This document shows positions 26,692 to 35,227 of a DNA stretch of 64,000 bases, piece after piece; within the stretch, counting starts at the first letter, position 1, and every line of letters begins with the position of its first letter. The notes below the pieces were generated by a model. That model did not search any database, had not been told where the DNA came from, and saw only the letters and a program-made list of their open reading frames with translations. This DNA comes from Photobacterium sp. TLY01. GTDB taxonomy: Bacteria > Pseudomonadota > Gammaproteobacteria > Enterobacterales > Vibrionaceae. Position numbers and translations under genes: made by a program. The stretch lies in NCBI RefSeq assembly GCF_021432065.1, contig NZ_CP090364.1, forward strand, positions 930,001-994,000, read 5' to 3'.

Positions 26692-27858
26692 CTATTTTAC
26701 GGCAGCATTCAAAATGGCATACGCCGCTTTGATGCGTTCGGCGTTGGGGTAATTTTTGTTGGCCAGAATCACGATACCGGTTCGTTCGGCAGGGATATAC
26801 GCCACATAAGCGCCGAATCCGCCGGTTGAGCCGGTTTTATTCACCCAGATCTGTGCCGGAAGTGGCTTGGGGGAATCAATTGTCTGAATCGGCATCGGGT
26901 TGAGAATCATCTCGGTGGCGTTGCCTGCCAGCAGGGTGTCCAGCGACACCGGATACGGATACATTTCCCAGCCCAGTCCCTGGGTCAGCGGACCGGCCTG
27001 ATAATACCCGATTCTGGTATTGGTCAGTGCTTGCGACATGGCATGGCTCACCTGCGCCGTCCCGACGTTTGCTTCGATATAGCGCACCATATCGGCAGCC
27101 GTTGATTTAATGCCATAAGCTTCGGCGTCCAGTACGCCGGGAGTCACCCGAACCGCCTCGCCAGCGGCGTTGTAGCCGAAGGCGTAGTCAGCCTGCTTGG
27201 AAGCGTGGACTTTCACAAAGGTCTGAGTCATGCCAAGCGCTGGCAAGATCTGGCTTTCCATCAGCGTCGCGTAGGACTCTCCCAGACTCATTGCCGCAAT
27301 ATGGCCAAAGAGACCAATGCTCGGATTTGAATATTGCCTGCGGGTTCCGGCCGGAAATGCGGGCTGCCAGTGACGGTAGTAGTCCAGCATGGCCGCGTGA
27401 TCTGTCACCGGGTCCGGAAACTGCAGCGGTAATCCGCCTGCGGTATAGGTAGCCAGCTGGATTAAGGCGGTATCGCCGATGGCACTGCCTTTCAGTTCGG
27501 GCAGGTATGCCGATGCCTGATCGTCAAACGACAGCTTGCCCTGACGCTGGGCATCACTGGCCAGCGTTGCGGCAAAGGTTTTACTGACTGAACCCAGTTC
27601 AAAAATCGTGTGTTCTGTGACGGGGAGACCATGCTGGACATCGGCCAGACCATAGCTGTAGTAATGTGCTTTGCCACGGATGGTGATGCCGAAAGCCATG
27701 CCCGGAATCTGATAAGCAGCCATGAGTCTTGCTGCCTGCTGATCAACGACTTGTCTGATCGGGTCGGTCGCGGTTTGACTGTGGACCGGTGCTGCGACAG
27801 AGAACAGGCACAGGGCAGATAAAATCAATGTTCTGGTGTTGCAGAGGATAGGTTTCAT
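26692..27858 (-). CDS. ampC: class C beta-lactamase (AmpC)
   Basis: Periplasmic serine beta-lactamase of 388 aa with a signal peptide ending near VHSQ. Class C motifs are all present: S90-V-S-K93 (nucleophile and lysine), Y176-S-N, and K341-T-G. It hydrolyses penicillins and cephalosporins by family. It is divergent from an AmpR-type LysR gene, the classical inducible arrangement controlled by peptidoglycan recycling fragments. Length and motif spacing are standard for the class. The spectrum cannot be predicted from sequence by eye. Confidence 0.94.
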   Translation of the reverse strand: MKPILCNTRTLILSALCLFSVAAPVHSQTATDPIRQVVDQQAARLMAAYQIPGMAFGITIRGKAHYYSYGLADVQHGLPVTEHTIFELGSVSKTFAATLASDAQRQGKLSFDDQASAYLPELKGSAIGDTALIQLATYTAGGLPLQFPDPVTDHAAMLDYYRHWQPAFPAGTRRQYSNPSIGLFGHIAAMSLGESYATLMESQILPALGMTQTFVKVHASKQADYAFGYNAAGEAVRVTPGVLDAEAYGIKSTAADMVRYIEANVGTAQVSHAMSQALTNTRIGYYQAGPLTQGLGWEMYPYPVSLDTLLAGNATEMILNPMPIQTIDSPKPLPAQIWVNKTGSTGGFGAYVAYIPAERTGIVILANKNYPNAERIKAAYAILNAAVK

Positions 27859-27947
27859 GGTGACTTCTGACTCGGTTAAACGTGAATGATTTTGTTCGGA
27901 ACCCCGGGGTGATGGGCGGATATTAAAGTGAGTTCATTTGAGGCACA

Positions 27948-27965
27948 ATCTGTGAAATCTAAGAT
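27948..27965. promoter_or_regulatory. candidate AmpR/LysR operator between ampC and ampR
   Basis: Inverted repeat ATCT-N10-AGAT containing a T-N11-A core, lying 29 bases before the ampR start codon and about 90 bases before ampC. This is the expected position for an AmpR site. It does not match the enterobacterial AmpR site closely, so it is only a candidate. Confidence 0.45.
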
Positions 27966-27993
27966 GAGCCATCAGAAAATCTAGGGTCTGAAG

Positions 27994-28887
27994 ATGAATG
28001 TTACCCACTTACCGTTGAATGCGATGCGTGCCTTCCTGGTGTCGGCAAAACATCTGAATTTTACCAAGGCGGCGGTCGAACTGTGTGTCACTCAGGCTGC
28101 TGTCAGTCAGCAGGTCAAAATGCTTGAAGCGCAGTTGGGCGTGTCTTTATTTATCCGTCAGTCCAGAGGACTCAATTTAACGGAAGAGGGGAGCATACTG
28201 CTGCCTGTGGTGAAAGGGGCGTTTGAAAACCTGTCTGAAGCGATGGACATGCTGATGCAGGGAATTCGCAGAGAAGTCGTTTCTGTGGGGGTTGTCGGCA
28301 CGTTTGCAGTGAACTGGCTGCTGCCTCGTCTGGCAGATTTTCAGGCGCGTTATCCCCTGATTGACCTGCGTATCTCAACCCATAACAACAAAGCAGACCC
28401 GGTAGCAGAAGGTTTGGATTATCTGATCCGTTTCGGGAAAGGCAGCTGGCATGCCACGGAGGCGACTGAGCTTTTTCCCGCGCCGTTGACTGTATTGTGC
28501 CCGCCGGGAATCGGCCTGGCACTGTCCTCACCGAGAGATGTGCTGAACTACACCTTATTGCGATCCTATCAACCCGATGAGTGGTCACTGTGGCTGAATG
28601 AAGCCAAAGTGGCAGTGCCAAAAGCGAAACTGAGCGCTATCGTGTTTGATTCCTCCATCGCCATGGTCGAAGCGGCCATGCAAGGCTACGGGATCGCGTT
28701 GGCGCCCTCTGTCATGTTTGAAAGGTTGTTGACGGAAGAAAAGCTGGTGCAGCCGTTTGATATTTATCTGCATAAGGGATCTTACTGGCTCACCAAGCTG
28801 CATGCGCAGAAAGAGAGCCAGGCTCAGATTCATTTTAAACACTGGTTACTCGCACAGGCTGGTGCGGGGGATGGCGCCTTGGAATGA
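27994..28887 (+). CDS. ampR: LysR-family beta-lactamase regulator AmpR
   Basis: A 297-aa LysR regulator with HTH (FTKAAVELCVTQAAVSQQVKMLE) beginning near residue 24. The effector domain has the AmpR hallmark segments VGVVGTFAVNWLLP and STHNNKADPVAEGLDYLIRFG..WH, here split into VVGTF and STHNNKADP...EGLDY. Divergent from ampC. By family it represses ampC with UDP-MurNAc-pentapeptide bound and activates it when anhydro-muropeptides accumulate. The AGGG before the ATG supports this start. Confidence 0.93.
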   Translation: MNVTHLPLNAMRAFLVSAKHLNFTKAAVELCVTQAAVSQQVKMLEAQLGVSLFIRQSRGLNLTEEGSILLPVVKGAFENLSEAMDMLMQGIRREVVSVGVVGTFAVNWLLPRLADFQARYPLIDLRISTHNNKADPVAEGLDYLIRFGKGSWHATEATELFPAPLTVLCPPGIGLALSSPRDVLNYTLLRSYQPDEWSLWLNEAKVAVPKAKLSAIVFDSSIAMVEAAMQGYGIALAPSVMFERLLTEEKLVQPFDIYLHKGSYWLTKLHAQKESQAQIHFKHWLLAQAGAGDGALE

Positions 28888-28910
28888 AATGCGAAGTTCG
28901 CGGACATAGT

Positions 28911-28930
28911 CTTCAGTGAATTCACTGAAG
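28911..28930. repeat. perfect 20-bp palindrome between convergent genes
   Basis: CTTCAGTGAA followed by TTCACTGAAG, a perfect palindrome with no loop. It sits between the ampR stop (28887) and the stop of the convergent WYL regulator (28941). It could be a cruciform-type terminator or a dimeric-protein site; it has no T-run. Confidence 0.75.
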
Positions 28931-28940
28931 GGGATGCTTG

Positions 28941-29924
28941 TTATCGTGAAGGCGGCGATTCATCGTCGCCATACAACCCGTGCATCACCGCAATCACATT
29001 TTTCATCGCAAATCGCAGTGCTTCAGGCTGGATCACCTGAACTTCCGGGCCGAATCTCAGCATTTCCACCACCGCCTGTTCGGTTTTTCCTGAGGGTAAG
29101 GTGACGCTTGTCCAGCCCGTATCATCGGTTTGTCCAATCTGCGTGTGTTGCCGGACATAAGGCGGACTCAGGCTGCTTAGCATTTTCAGCCCTTTGGCGG
29201 TGAGTTTGATCTCGGCGGTATTGGGGTAGAGTTCAGCTTCCATCTGGCGATTGCTTTGCTGCCAGTAGGCGGGTAAGTCAAAGTGTGTCTCTGATTCAAA
29301 ACACTGATTCAGGATGTTCAGATCCCGGATGCGGGCGACCCGGTACGTTTTGAACTGGCCCTCAGACTGAGCCACCAGATACCAGCTGCCTGCTTTTAAT
29401 ACCATGCCCAGCGGATTGACGACCCGCTGGCTGCTGCCACGCCAGCTTTGATAATGAAACGAGACTGGGTTTTTCTGCCAGATTGCGCTGAACAGCTGCG
29501 GCAGGTCGCCAACCGTTTCTTTTTCGGTAAACCAGCCCGGGGTATCGAGTAAAAAACAGGACTGAAAACGTTCGGCATGCGTGCGAAGGCTGGTCGGAAT
29601 GGCGGCCAGTAACTTGAGTCTGGCTTCCGACATCGCGGGCTCAAGTCCCAATTCCTGCACCGGGCCGGACAAACCGAGCATGAACAGGGTTTCGATTTCC
29701 TGTTTTGAGAAACCATTGAGTTGTGTCCGGTAGCCTTCCAGCAGCCGGTAGCCGCCATGGACGCCCTGTTCGCTGTACACCGGAATGCCCAGCGCACTCA
29801 GGCTGTCGATATCACGGTAGATACTGCGCACCGAAACCTGACAGTCGCGGGCGAGCTCTGTGGCGCTGACCCGATCGCGCGATTGCAGGGTCATCAGAAT
29901 GGTCAGAAGCCGGCTGGCGCGCAT
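28941..29924 (-). CDS. YafY-type HTH-WYL transcriptional regulator
   Basis: A 327-aa regulator with an N-terminal DeoR-like winged helix (ATELARDCQVSVRSIYRDI, about residues 26-45) and a C-terminal WYL domain (about residues 140-220, including the KTYRVARI segment). WYL proteins sense ligands or nucleic acids and usually control neighbouring genes. The ATG at 29924 is preceded by AGAGGAA. It is divergent from a glutathione S-transferase gene with 121 bases between starts, so that gene is its probable target. Confidence 0.87.
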   Translation of the reverse strand: MRASRLLTILMTLQSRDRVSATELARDCQVSVRSIYRDIDSLSALGIPVYSEQGVHGGYRLLEGYRTQLNGFSKQEIETLFMLGLSGPVQELGLEPAMSEARLKLLAAIPTSLRTHAERFQSCFLLDTPGWFTEKETVGDLPQLFSAIWQKNPVSFHYQSWRGSSQRVVNPLGMVLKAGSWYLVAQSEGQFKTYRVARIRDLNILNQCFESETHFDLPAYWQQSNRQMEAELYPNTAEIKLTAKGLKMLSSLSPPYVRQHTQIGQTDDTGWTSVTLPSGKTEQAVVEMLRFGPEVQVIQPEALRFAMKNVIAVMHGLYGDDESPPSR

Positions 29925-30045
29925 CAGTTTTTCCTCTGTTAAAGAAAGCAATCACAAAGAGACAGAATCGTGTTGAAACCTGACAAAATCTGACAGGTAT
30001 GGCCAATATAGTGACCCGGACTGATAACAACAACAGGAAATCACC

Positions 30046-30714
30046 ATGTCCGATAAAGCAATGGGTCACGAACTAATCTTGTTTCATTCACCGCATACGC
30101 GCTCGTCCAGCGTACTGATCTTGCTCAATGAGCTGGATGTGCCTTTTCAACTGAATGTGCTGAATATGCTGATGGGGGAAAACAGACAACCCGATTATCT
30201 CGCGATCAATCCGCTGGGTAAGGTGCCGGCTTTGCTTGATAACGGTGCCTTAATCACTGACCAGGTGGCTATCTATCTGCACCTAGCCGATTTATTTTCC
30301 TCCGGTGAGCTGGCGCCCGGTCTGAGTGATCCGCTACGTGGTCCCTACTTGCGCTGGATGCTTTTTTACTCCGCCTGCTTTGAACCTGCTGTCTGCGACA
30401 AAGCCATGGGGTGGGTGCCCAGTGCGCAAAAGATCAGCCCTTACGGAGACTATGACACAGTGATCCAAGTACTCATTGAGCAACTCAGCGCAGGCCCTTA
30501 TTTGCTGGGCGAGCGTTTCACGGCGGCAGATCTGTTATGGGCAACCGCGTTGAAATATTGCACGGCATTTGGATCGGTTGAGCCAGATCCCGTGATTACT
30601 CAGTATCTGGCGCGGGTCACCTCGCGGTCCTGCTTTGCGTATGCCGAAGCTCTGGATACCCGACTGGCGGTTGAGCATGAGGACGAGCGGTTGGCGCAGA
30701 AGGCTGCAAACTAA
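30046..30714 (+). CDS. glutathione S-transferase family protein
   Basis: A 222-aa cytosolic GST with an N-terminal thioredoxin-like domain and an all-alpha C-terminal domain. The glutathione site shows NPLGKVPALLDNG (cis-proline) and ITDQVAIYLHLAD, in which the usual E-S pair is T-D. An N-terminal serine cluster (HTRSSSV) could provide the activating residue. Its probable role is detoxification. It is divergent from the WYL regulator, and the start is preceded by ACAGGAAA. Confidence 0.87.
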   Translation: MSDKAMGHELILFHSPHTRSSSVLILLNELDVPFQLNVLNMLMGENRQPDYLAINPLGKVPALLDNGALITDQVAIYLHLADLFSSGELAPGLSDPLRGPYLRWMLFYSACFEPAVCDKAMGWVPSAQKISPYGDYDTVIQVLIEQLSAGPYLLGERFTAADLLWATALKYCTAFGSVEPDPVITQYLARVTSRSCFAYAEALDTRLAVEHEDERLAQKAAN

Positions 30715-30759
30715 ATTGACTTACGGTGCTTAAGCCAATAGGCTCTTCATATTCGAAAT

Positions 30760-30771
30760 TTCATATATGAA
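30760..30771. promoter_or_regulatory. candidate ArsR operator palindrome
   Basis: TTCATATATGAA, a perfect 12-bp palindrome overlapping the first possible arsR start codon (30767). A similar half TTCATATTCGAAA lies just upstream. ArsR-family regulators bind such AT-rich inverted repeats over their own promoter. If occupied, it would also cover the ribosome-binding region. Confidence 0.45.
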
Positions 30772-31144
30772 AAACATGTGTGACGCATTAACTTTTTACA
30801 AATCTCTAGCCGAGGAAACTCGGCTTAAGTCATTGTTATTGCTGGTGTCTAAAGAAGAGTTATGTGTGTGCGACCTGATGTCTTCGCTGGATCTGAGCCA
30901 GCCTAAAGTTTCTCGCCATCTGGCAGAACTCAGGAAGAATGGTCTGGTCAGCGATCAACGTCGTGGCAAATGGGTGTACTACCGGCTCAATGACGGACTG
31001 CCTGCATGGATGCAAGAGGTGCTGAACTACACACTGAAAAACAATCCGGAACTGATTGTCAGAGAGCTGAGCAAACTTGGAGACAATCAGTGTGTCAATG
31101 AGAAAAGCGCAATGCCTGAATGGCAGCAATCGTCACGTATTTAA
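30767..31144 (+). CDS. arsR: ArsR-family arsenite-responsive repressor
   Basis: A 125-aa winged-helix repressor. The metal-binding motif ELCVCDLM carries the two cysteines (about C33 and C35) that bind As(III) in ArsR. The recognition helix is SQPKVSRHLAELRKNGLV. Either the ATG at 30767 or the one at 30776 could start translation; both frames begin Met-Lys-Asn-Met or Met-Cys-Asp. Twelve bases separate it from the acr3 gene, so the pair is an operon released by arsenite. No arsenate reductase gene is nearby. Confidence 0.92.
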   Translation: MKNMCDALTFYKSLAEETRLKSLLLLVSKEELCVCDLMSSLDLSQPKVSRHLAELRKNGLVSDQRRGKWVYYRLNDGLPAWMQEVLNYTLKNNPELIVRELSKLGDNQCVNEKSAMPEWQQSSRI

Positions 31145-31156
31145 CGGATATCAGGA

Positions 31157-32233
31157 ATGAAAAACATGACAAATTCACAAGCCTGCGCGGATGTGGCTGT
31201 ATCCCAGAAGATGAGTTTTCTGGACCGGTATTTAACTGTCTGGATTTTTTTAGCCATGGCGGCAGGTGTTGCTCTGGGCGTGGCTTTTCCTGAGGTGGGG
31301 CAATGGAATGAATCGATGTCAGTGGGAAGCACCAACATTCCGCTGGCGATCGGCTTGATTCTGATGATGTACCCGCCGCTGGCGAAGGTGAACTACAGCT
31401 TGCTGGGTGAGGTGACCCGGGATAAGCGTGCCATCACTCTGTCGCTGATCATGAACTGGGTTATCGGCCCGATTCTGATGTTTTCACTTGCGGTGATCTT
31501 CCTGCGCGATCAGCCAGGATACATGGTTGGACTGATTTTGATTGGTCTGGCGCGTTGCATTGCTATGGTGCTGGTATGGAACGATATCAGTGGTGGGAAC
31601 AAAGAGTACGGAGCCACTCTGGTTGCCCTGAACAGTGCCTTCCAGATTTTAACCTATAGCTTGATGGCCTGGTTCTTTATTACTGTACTGCCACCCATGT
31701 TCGGGCTGCAGGGATTTGCGGTGGATATTACCATTATCGATATTGCTGAGAGCGTATTGATTTATCTTGGCATCCCCTTCCTTGCGGGCTTTCTGAGCCG
31801 CAAATGGCTGGTCGCTGCCAAAGGCGAGGATTGGTACAACCAAGTCTTTATTCCGCGAATTTCGCCGATCACCCTCATCGCTCTGCTGGCGACCATAGTG
31901 CTGATGTTCAGCCTGAAAGGCGAAATGCTCATTGAGCTACCTATGGATGTGGTACGGGTAGCGATACCGCTGGTGATTTATTTCTTGATCATGTTTTTTG
32001 CCAGCTTCTTTATCGGCAAGAAAATGGGCTTACCTTACGATCAGAATACCTCGATTGCTTTCACCTCATCTGGCAATAATTTTGAACTGGCCATTGCGGT
32101 GTCGATTGCGGTTTTTGGTCTGAATTCTGATCAGGCTTTTGTTGGTGTGATTGGCCCGCTGGTGGAAGTGCCGGTTCTGATTGCTCTGGTGAATGTGGCG
32201 CTGAAAATGAAGCGTAAGTATTCTCAGGTCTAG
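31157..32233 (+). CDS. acr3: arsenite efflux transporter ACR3
   Basis: A 358-aa inner-membrane arsenite permease of the ACR3 (BART superfamily) type with ten predicted helices. Conserved residues are the cysteine in [16 protein letters not shown] (fourth helix) and a glutamate near the end of the ninth helix ([12 protein letters not shown]). It exports As(OH)3 using the proton gradient. A second ATG at 31166 has the AGGA at a better distance and may be the true start. Both operon genes begin with the same 12 bases, ATGAAAAACATG. Confidence 0.93.
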   Translation: MKNMTNSQACADVAVSQKMSFLDRYLTVWIFLAMAAGVALGVAFPEVGQWNESMSVGSTNIPLAIGLILMMYPPLAKVNYSLLGEVTRDKRAITLSLIMNWVIGPILMFSLAVIFLRDQPGYMVGLILIGLARCIAMVLVWNDISGGNKEYGATLVALNSAFQILTYSLMAWFFITVLPPMFGLQGFAVDITIIDIAESVLIYLGIPFLAGFLSRKWLVAAKGEDWYNQVFIPRISPITLIALLATIVLMFSLKGEMLIELPMDVVRVAIPLVIYFLIMFFASFFIGKKMGLPYDQNTSIAFTSSGNNFELAIAVSIAVFGLNSDQAFVGVIGPLVEVPVLIALVNVALKMKRKYSQV

Positions 32234-32247
32234 TCTGTTTGTATACA

Positions 32248-32362
32248 TCGGGCTCGCGCAGGTCGTCAGTAACGGCATGCTGTCGGGCCAGTACCTGACA
32301 GTCGCAGGCGAGTTCCGTCGTACGGAGTGGCTCGCAGATTGTCAGCAATAGGAATGCCATCG
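32248..32362 (-). pseudogene. remnant of a YafY-type HTH-WYL regulator
   Basis: On the minus strand this stretch reads TELACDCQVLARQ, close to TELARDCQVSVRS in the helix-turn-helix of the WYL regulator at 28941-29924. DNA identity continues over about 60 bases (for example a shared GCGACTGTCAGGT). Upstream, an LLTI match to LLTILM is kept, but the rest of the gene is missing. It looks like the 5' fragment of a paralogous regulator left next to the ars operon. The short length keeps this tentative. Confidence 0.5.
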
Positions 32363-32528
32363 AATTCTAACGTTTCGACAGCAGTAATAAATGGAAATAT
32401 GGGCGTGCTTTTCATAGATTTGAACATTCCATCACTTTGATTTAGTTATCGCAAAAGTGAATATAAAACATCTTGTGTATCAATAAGCCTATGTTTAAGA
32501 TAAATTTTATTTTCCGATTGAATTAAGT

Positions 32529-33341
32529 ATGTTTTACCAAACCGACAGACTCAAAAAACCAATTCGGGCTATTAAGTACACCTACCAAAACGGTATTAAA
32601 GAGCCTGTTCATGACCATCAGGTTGTTCAGGTTTTACACATACTGGAAGGGGTAATTCGAGTCTATGCCAAAGATAATTGTTGGGTCATTCCTCCATCTC
32701 GGGGCCTACTGATTCCAGCAGGGGTACCTCACAGCTTAGTCGCGGTGGGCCAAGTTGAAGTACGAACTCTTTTCATAGATCCCTTAGCACGTGCTGATCT
32801 TGGTAATGAGTTAGGTATATTTCAAGTTAACCCGCTGCTCAGAGAGCTGATTAATGCAGCTTCTGATTTCTCGGATAATCTTACAACAGGTTCACGCGAA
32901 GAACGTATCAACGAACTTATTCTTGATGAGTTGCGCTTAATTCACCTCACCGACTTTAATGTACCCATGCCTTCATCAAAAGTACTTAAATCTTTCTGTA
33001 AACGTGTGACCGCTCATTTAGAGCGCCCCTGGGAACTAGCCGATGTTGCGCTCTCACTGAATGTGTCGGCACGAACTATTTCCCGTAAATTCCACTTAGA
33101 GACTGGTTTAAGCTTTGGAGAATGGCTCAGACGTTTTAGGATACTTAAAAGTATGGAGTTACTGGCCAGTGGCTATTCTGTTATGGATGCAGCAGTAGCT
33201 GTTGGTTACGATAGCCACAGTGCTTTCAGCACAATGTTTAAGAAGCGTATTGGTATTTCACCAAACTCATTCGTTGCCTTCCCAAGCCTGGTTCAAGAAA
33301 GTGACGTATCACTGAACACAGAACAATCGTCAATTGGATAA
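32529..33341 (+). CDS. AraC-family transcriptional regulator
   Basis: A 270-aa regulator with an N-terminal cupin sensor domain (HDHQVVQVLHILEG, cupin histidines) and a C-terminal double HTH (ELADVALSLNVSARTISRKF, then VMDAAVAVGYDSHSAFSTMFKKRIGISP). It is more AT-rich than the genes to its left. It converges on, and overlaps by 49 bases, the end of the truncated reductase gene. It may be the regulator of the adjacent biosynthetic cluster or of a lost neighbour. Confidence 0.87.
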   Translation: MFYQTDRLKKPIRAIKYTYQNGIKEPVHDHQVVQVLHILEGVIRVYAKDNCWVIPPSRGLLIPAGVPHSLVAVGQVEVRTLFIDPLARADLGNELGIFQVNPLLRELINAASDFSDNLTTGSREERINELILDELRLIHLTDFNVPMPSSKVLKSFCKRVTAHLERPWELADVALSLNVSARTISRKFHLETGLSFGEWLRRFRILKSMELLASGYSVMDAAVAVGYDSHSAFSTMFKKRIGISPNSFVAFPSLVQESDVSLNTEQSSIG

Positions 33342-34030
33342 GTGCAACAAGCAAGCCTTATCCCTTTCTCGATACTATGCGTGTCTAATACGTCGGTACA
33401 GCCTCCTCGAGTATTCCCTTCCACCCTAACCACACATGCGCCGCACAAACCATTCCTACATACTGAGTTGATGTAAGCACCAGCATCCTCGGCCAACTCC
33501 AGTATTGATTTTTCGCCATTTGCTTTATCACAAAGGACTTCATTATCTAGCTGAACTTTTACTCGAATTTCTTGCCCCAAAGGAGTTTGACTCATAAGTG
33601 AAAAATGCTCTGTGACAATATCACTCGGCTCAACTTTCAGCGCTAGAAGGTGATTGGTTATATCAGCAACATAGTTTCCTGAACCACTAATAAATGCTTT
33701 GAATCGCCCAATATCTGGGCACTGAGAATGTATTACCTTTTTTTGCAGCCGATAGGTATCAACATTAGAGCAGTTTGAATGTTGAGTGTAATTTATATGT
33801 AAATATGAATTTTCCATTTTTTGCACCAGTTCAGTGAATTCACTTTTGAAAATAAAATCGTCAACTGAACTGAAGCTTAAGAAAATGTGCAGTGGTTGTT
33901 TAAAGTTGTTTGTGTGTAAAAATTGTAGCATTGGCAATAAAGGGGTTACCCCACTGCCAGCACCAAATACAACCAATGGATGCTCCAGATGGGATTGAGT
34001 TATGATGAAGTCTCCTAATGGTTGGGAGAT
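33293..34030 (-). pseudogene. ferredoxin-type NAD(P)H reductase, 5' end removed by ISAs1
   Basis: C-terminal two thirds of a class IA oxidoreductase: NAD-binding domain (VVFGAGSGVTPLLPML) and a C-terminal plant-type [2Fe-2S] domain (VCRNGLCGACVVRV...LACC). The N-terminal FAD domain is missing. The open frame begins at an ATG inside the IS terminal repeat (34045), and its first five residues are encoded by the IS. In intact form it would have passed electrons from NAD(P)H to an oxygenase, most simply the diiron N-oxygenase of this cluster. The stop codon lies inside the convergent araC gene. Confidence 0.8.
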
Positions 34031-35227
34031 CCAGGGCGGGAGCATACTTTGCTCACTTTATAGCCCGAAGAAAACTCTTGTCCGATAATCATCGCTCCAA
34101 GCAGCCTTTTTCAGTTTTACTTTTTGGCTTGGGGCGCCACAGTCACACTGTTTTAGCATGTTCATTACAAAACGCCTGAATAGCGCTATATTTTCAACCG
34201 CACCATCTAGGGTTATTCGTGAGCTATCTTCTTTTAAAACAACATCTAACACATAATGCTGGCTGTTCTCTATACGCCAATGCTGACGAATATAATGCCC
34301 GAGAAGCTTATGCTTTGGTGACAATGAACTCACGTAATAAGACGTTTCGACGCTACCTTTACCTTTGATAACACGATGCCGCTCCACGGCGATGATACTT
34401 CGAACCGTCGGCCACTTTTCTTTCAAATCGTCGGGTAAATTGGCCTTCAGCTGAAAAACATACCGCTCTTCTTTACGACCATGTTGCTCTTGAACAATTT
34501 CTGTAACAACTTGCTCTTTTTGTGCGTCGAATACCGCCTGAAACTGAGAAACAACGGCTTCACGAAGCTTTGGCTGGTTGTTTTTCACTTGAACGACAAT
34601 GTGCGCTTTTTTCTCTGAAATTTTTTCGAGAGTTTCGCGCTGACAATGCAAAGCGTCGAGCGTGATGATACTTCCTTTTACATTAATTATATCAAGTAGT
34701 TGCCTCACAACACTGATTTCACCATTTTTGCTTTCAGTTGGCTTTTGGCTAAGGACTAAACCACGTTCAGTATCGTAGGCAGTGACGAGCTGTAAGGCGT
34801 TTTTCTTATCGCCACGATAGGCACCACGCAGTACCTTGCCATCAAAAGCGATGACTGGCTTGTTTTGAGTCGTTCGCTGGTCATTAATCCAAAGAGCGAG
34901 TGCTTCAAGTAATGACTCTGCCACCACCGAACGTAATATGCGAGCAATGGTATGTCGGCGCGGGATACCATGTGTAAACGGGCGGTACTTTCGCAACCAG
35001 TGAAGCTTCTCATCACCATAAGTTTCAATGTCTTGCCAGCCTTCACAACCTGATGTGATGGCACTGATAACAAGGAAGATGACATCAACAAGATCATGCT
35101 TTCGATTAATGTCAGAGCGGTTTTCTGTCACCACAGAAAGATATTCAATAAGGTTCAATTTCGTAGGCTAGTTAAGAGTTTACGTTTATTAGATCATAGT
35201 TTTTAACAAAGTGCGATCCCGCCCTGG
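34031..35227 (-). mobile_element. ISAs1-family insertion sequence (about 1.2 kb)
   Basis: Terminal inverted repeats are visible: CCAGGGCGGGA...ACTTTG at 34031-34051, and the same on the minus strand at 35227-35207 with only the four bases between the two blocks differing. It encloses one intact transposase gene. The flanks show no 8-10 bp target duplication (left GTTGGGAGAT, right GGTCAACGTC). Two different genes are cut at the two ends, so this copy marks a deletion or rearrangement junction rather than a simple insertion. Confidence 0.88.
34058..35158 (-). CDS. ISAs1-family transposase
   Basis: A 366-aa DDE-type transposase. The N-terminal segment resembles the family (DVIFLVISAITSGCEGWQDIE), and the catalytic core includes IAFDGKVLRGAYRG, IITLDALHCQ and, near the C-terminus, HWRIENSQHYVLDVVLKED with the last acidic residues. 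No internal stop or frameshift, so it may still be active. It occupies almost the whole of the element. Confidence 0.92.
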   Translation of the reverse strand: MNLIEYLSVVTENRSDINRKHDLVDVIFLVISAITSGCEGWQDIETYGDEKLHWLRKYRPFTHGIPRRHTIARILRSVVAESLLEALALWINDQRTTQNKPVIAFDGKVLRGAYRGDKKNALQLVTAYDTERGLVLSQKPTESKNGEISVVRQLLDIINVKGSIITLDALHCQRETLEKISEKKAHIVVQVKNNQPKLREAVVSQFQAVFDAQKEQVVTEIVQEQHGRKEERYVFQLKANLPDDLKEKWPTVRSIIAVERHRVIKGKGSVETSYYVSSLSPKHKLLGHYIRQHWRIENSQHYVLDVVLKEDSSRITLDGAVENIALFRRFVMNMLKQCDCGAPSQKVKLKKAAWSDDYRTRVFFGL

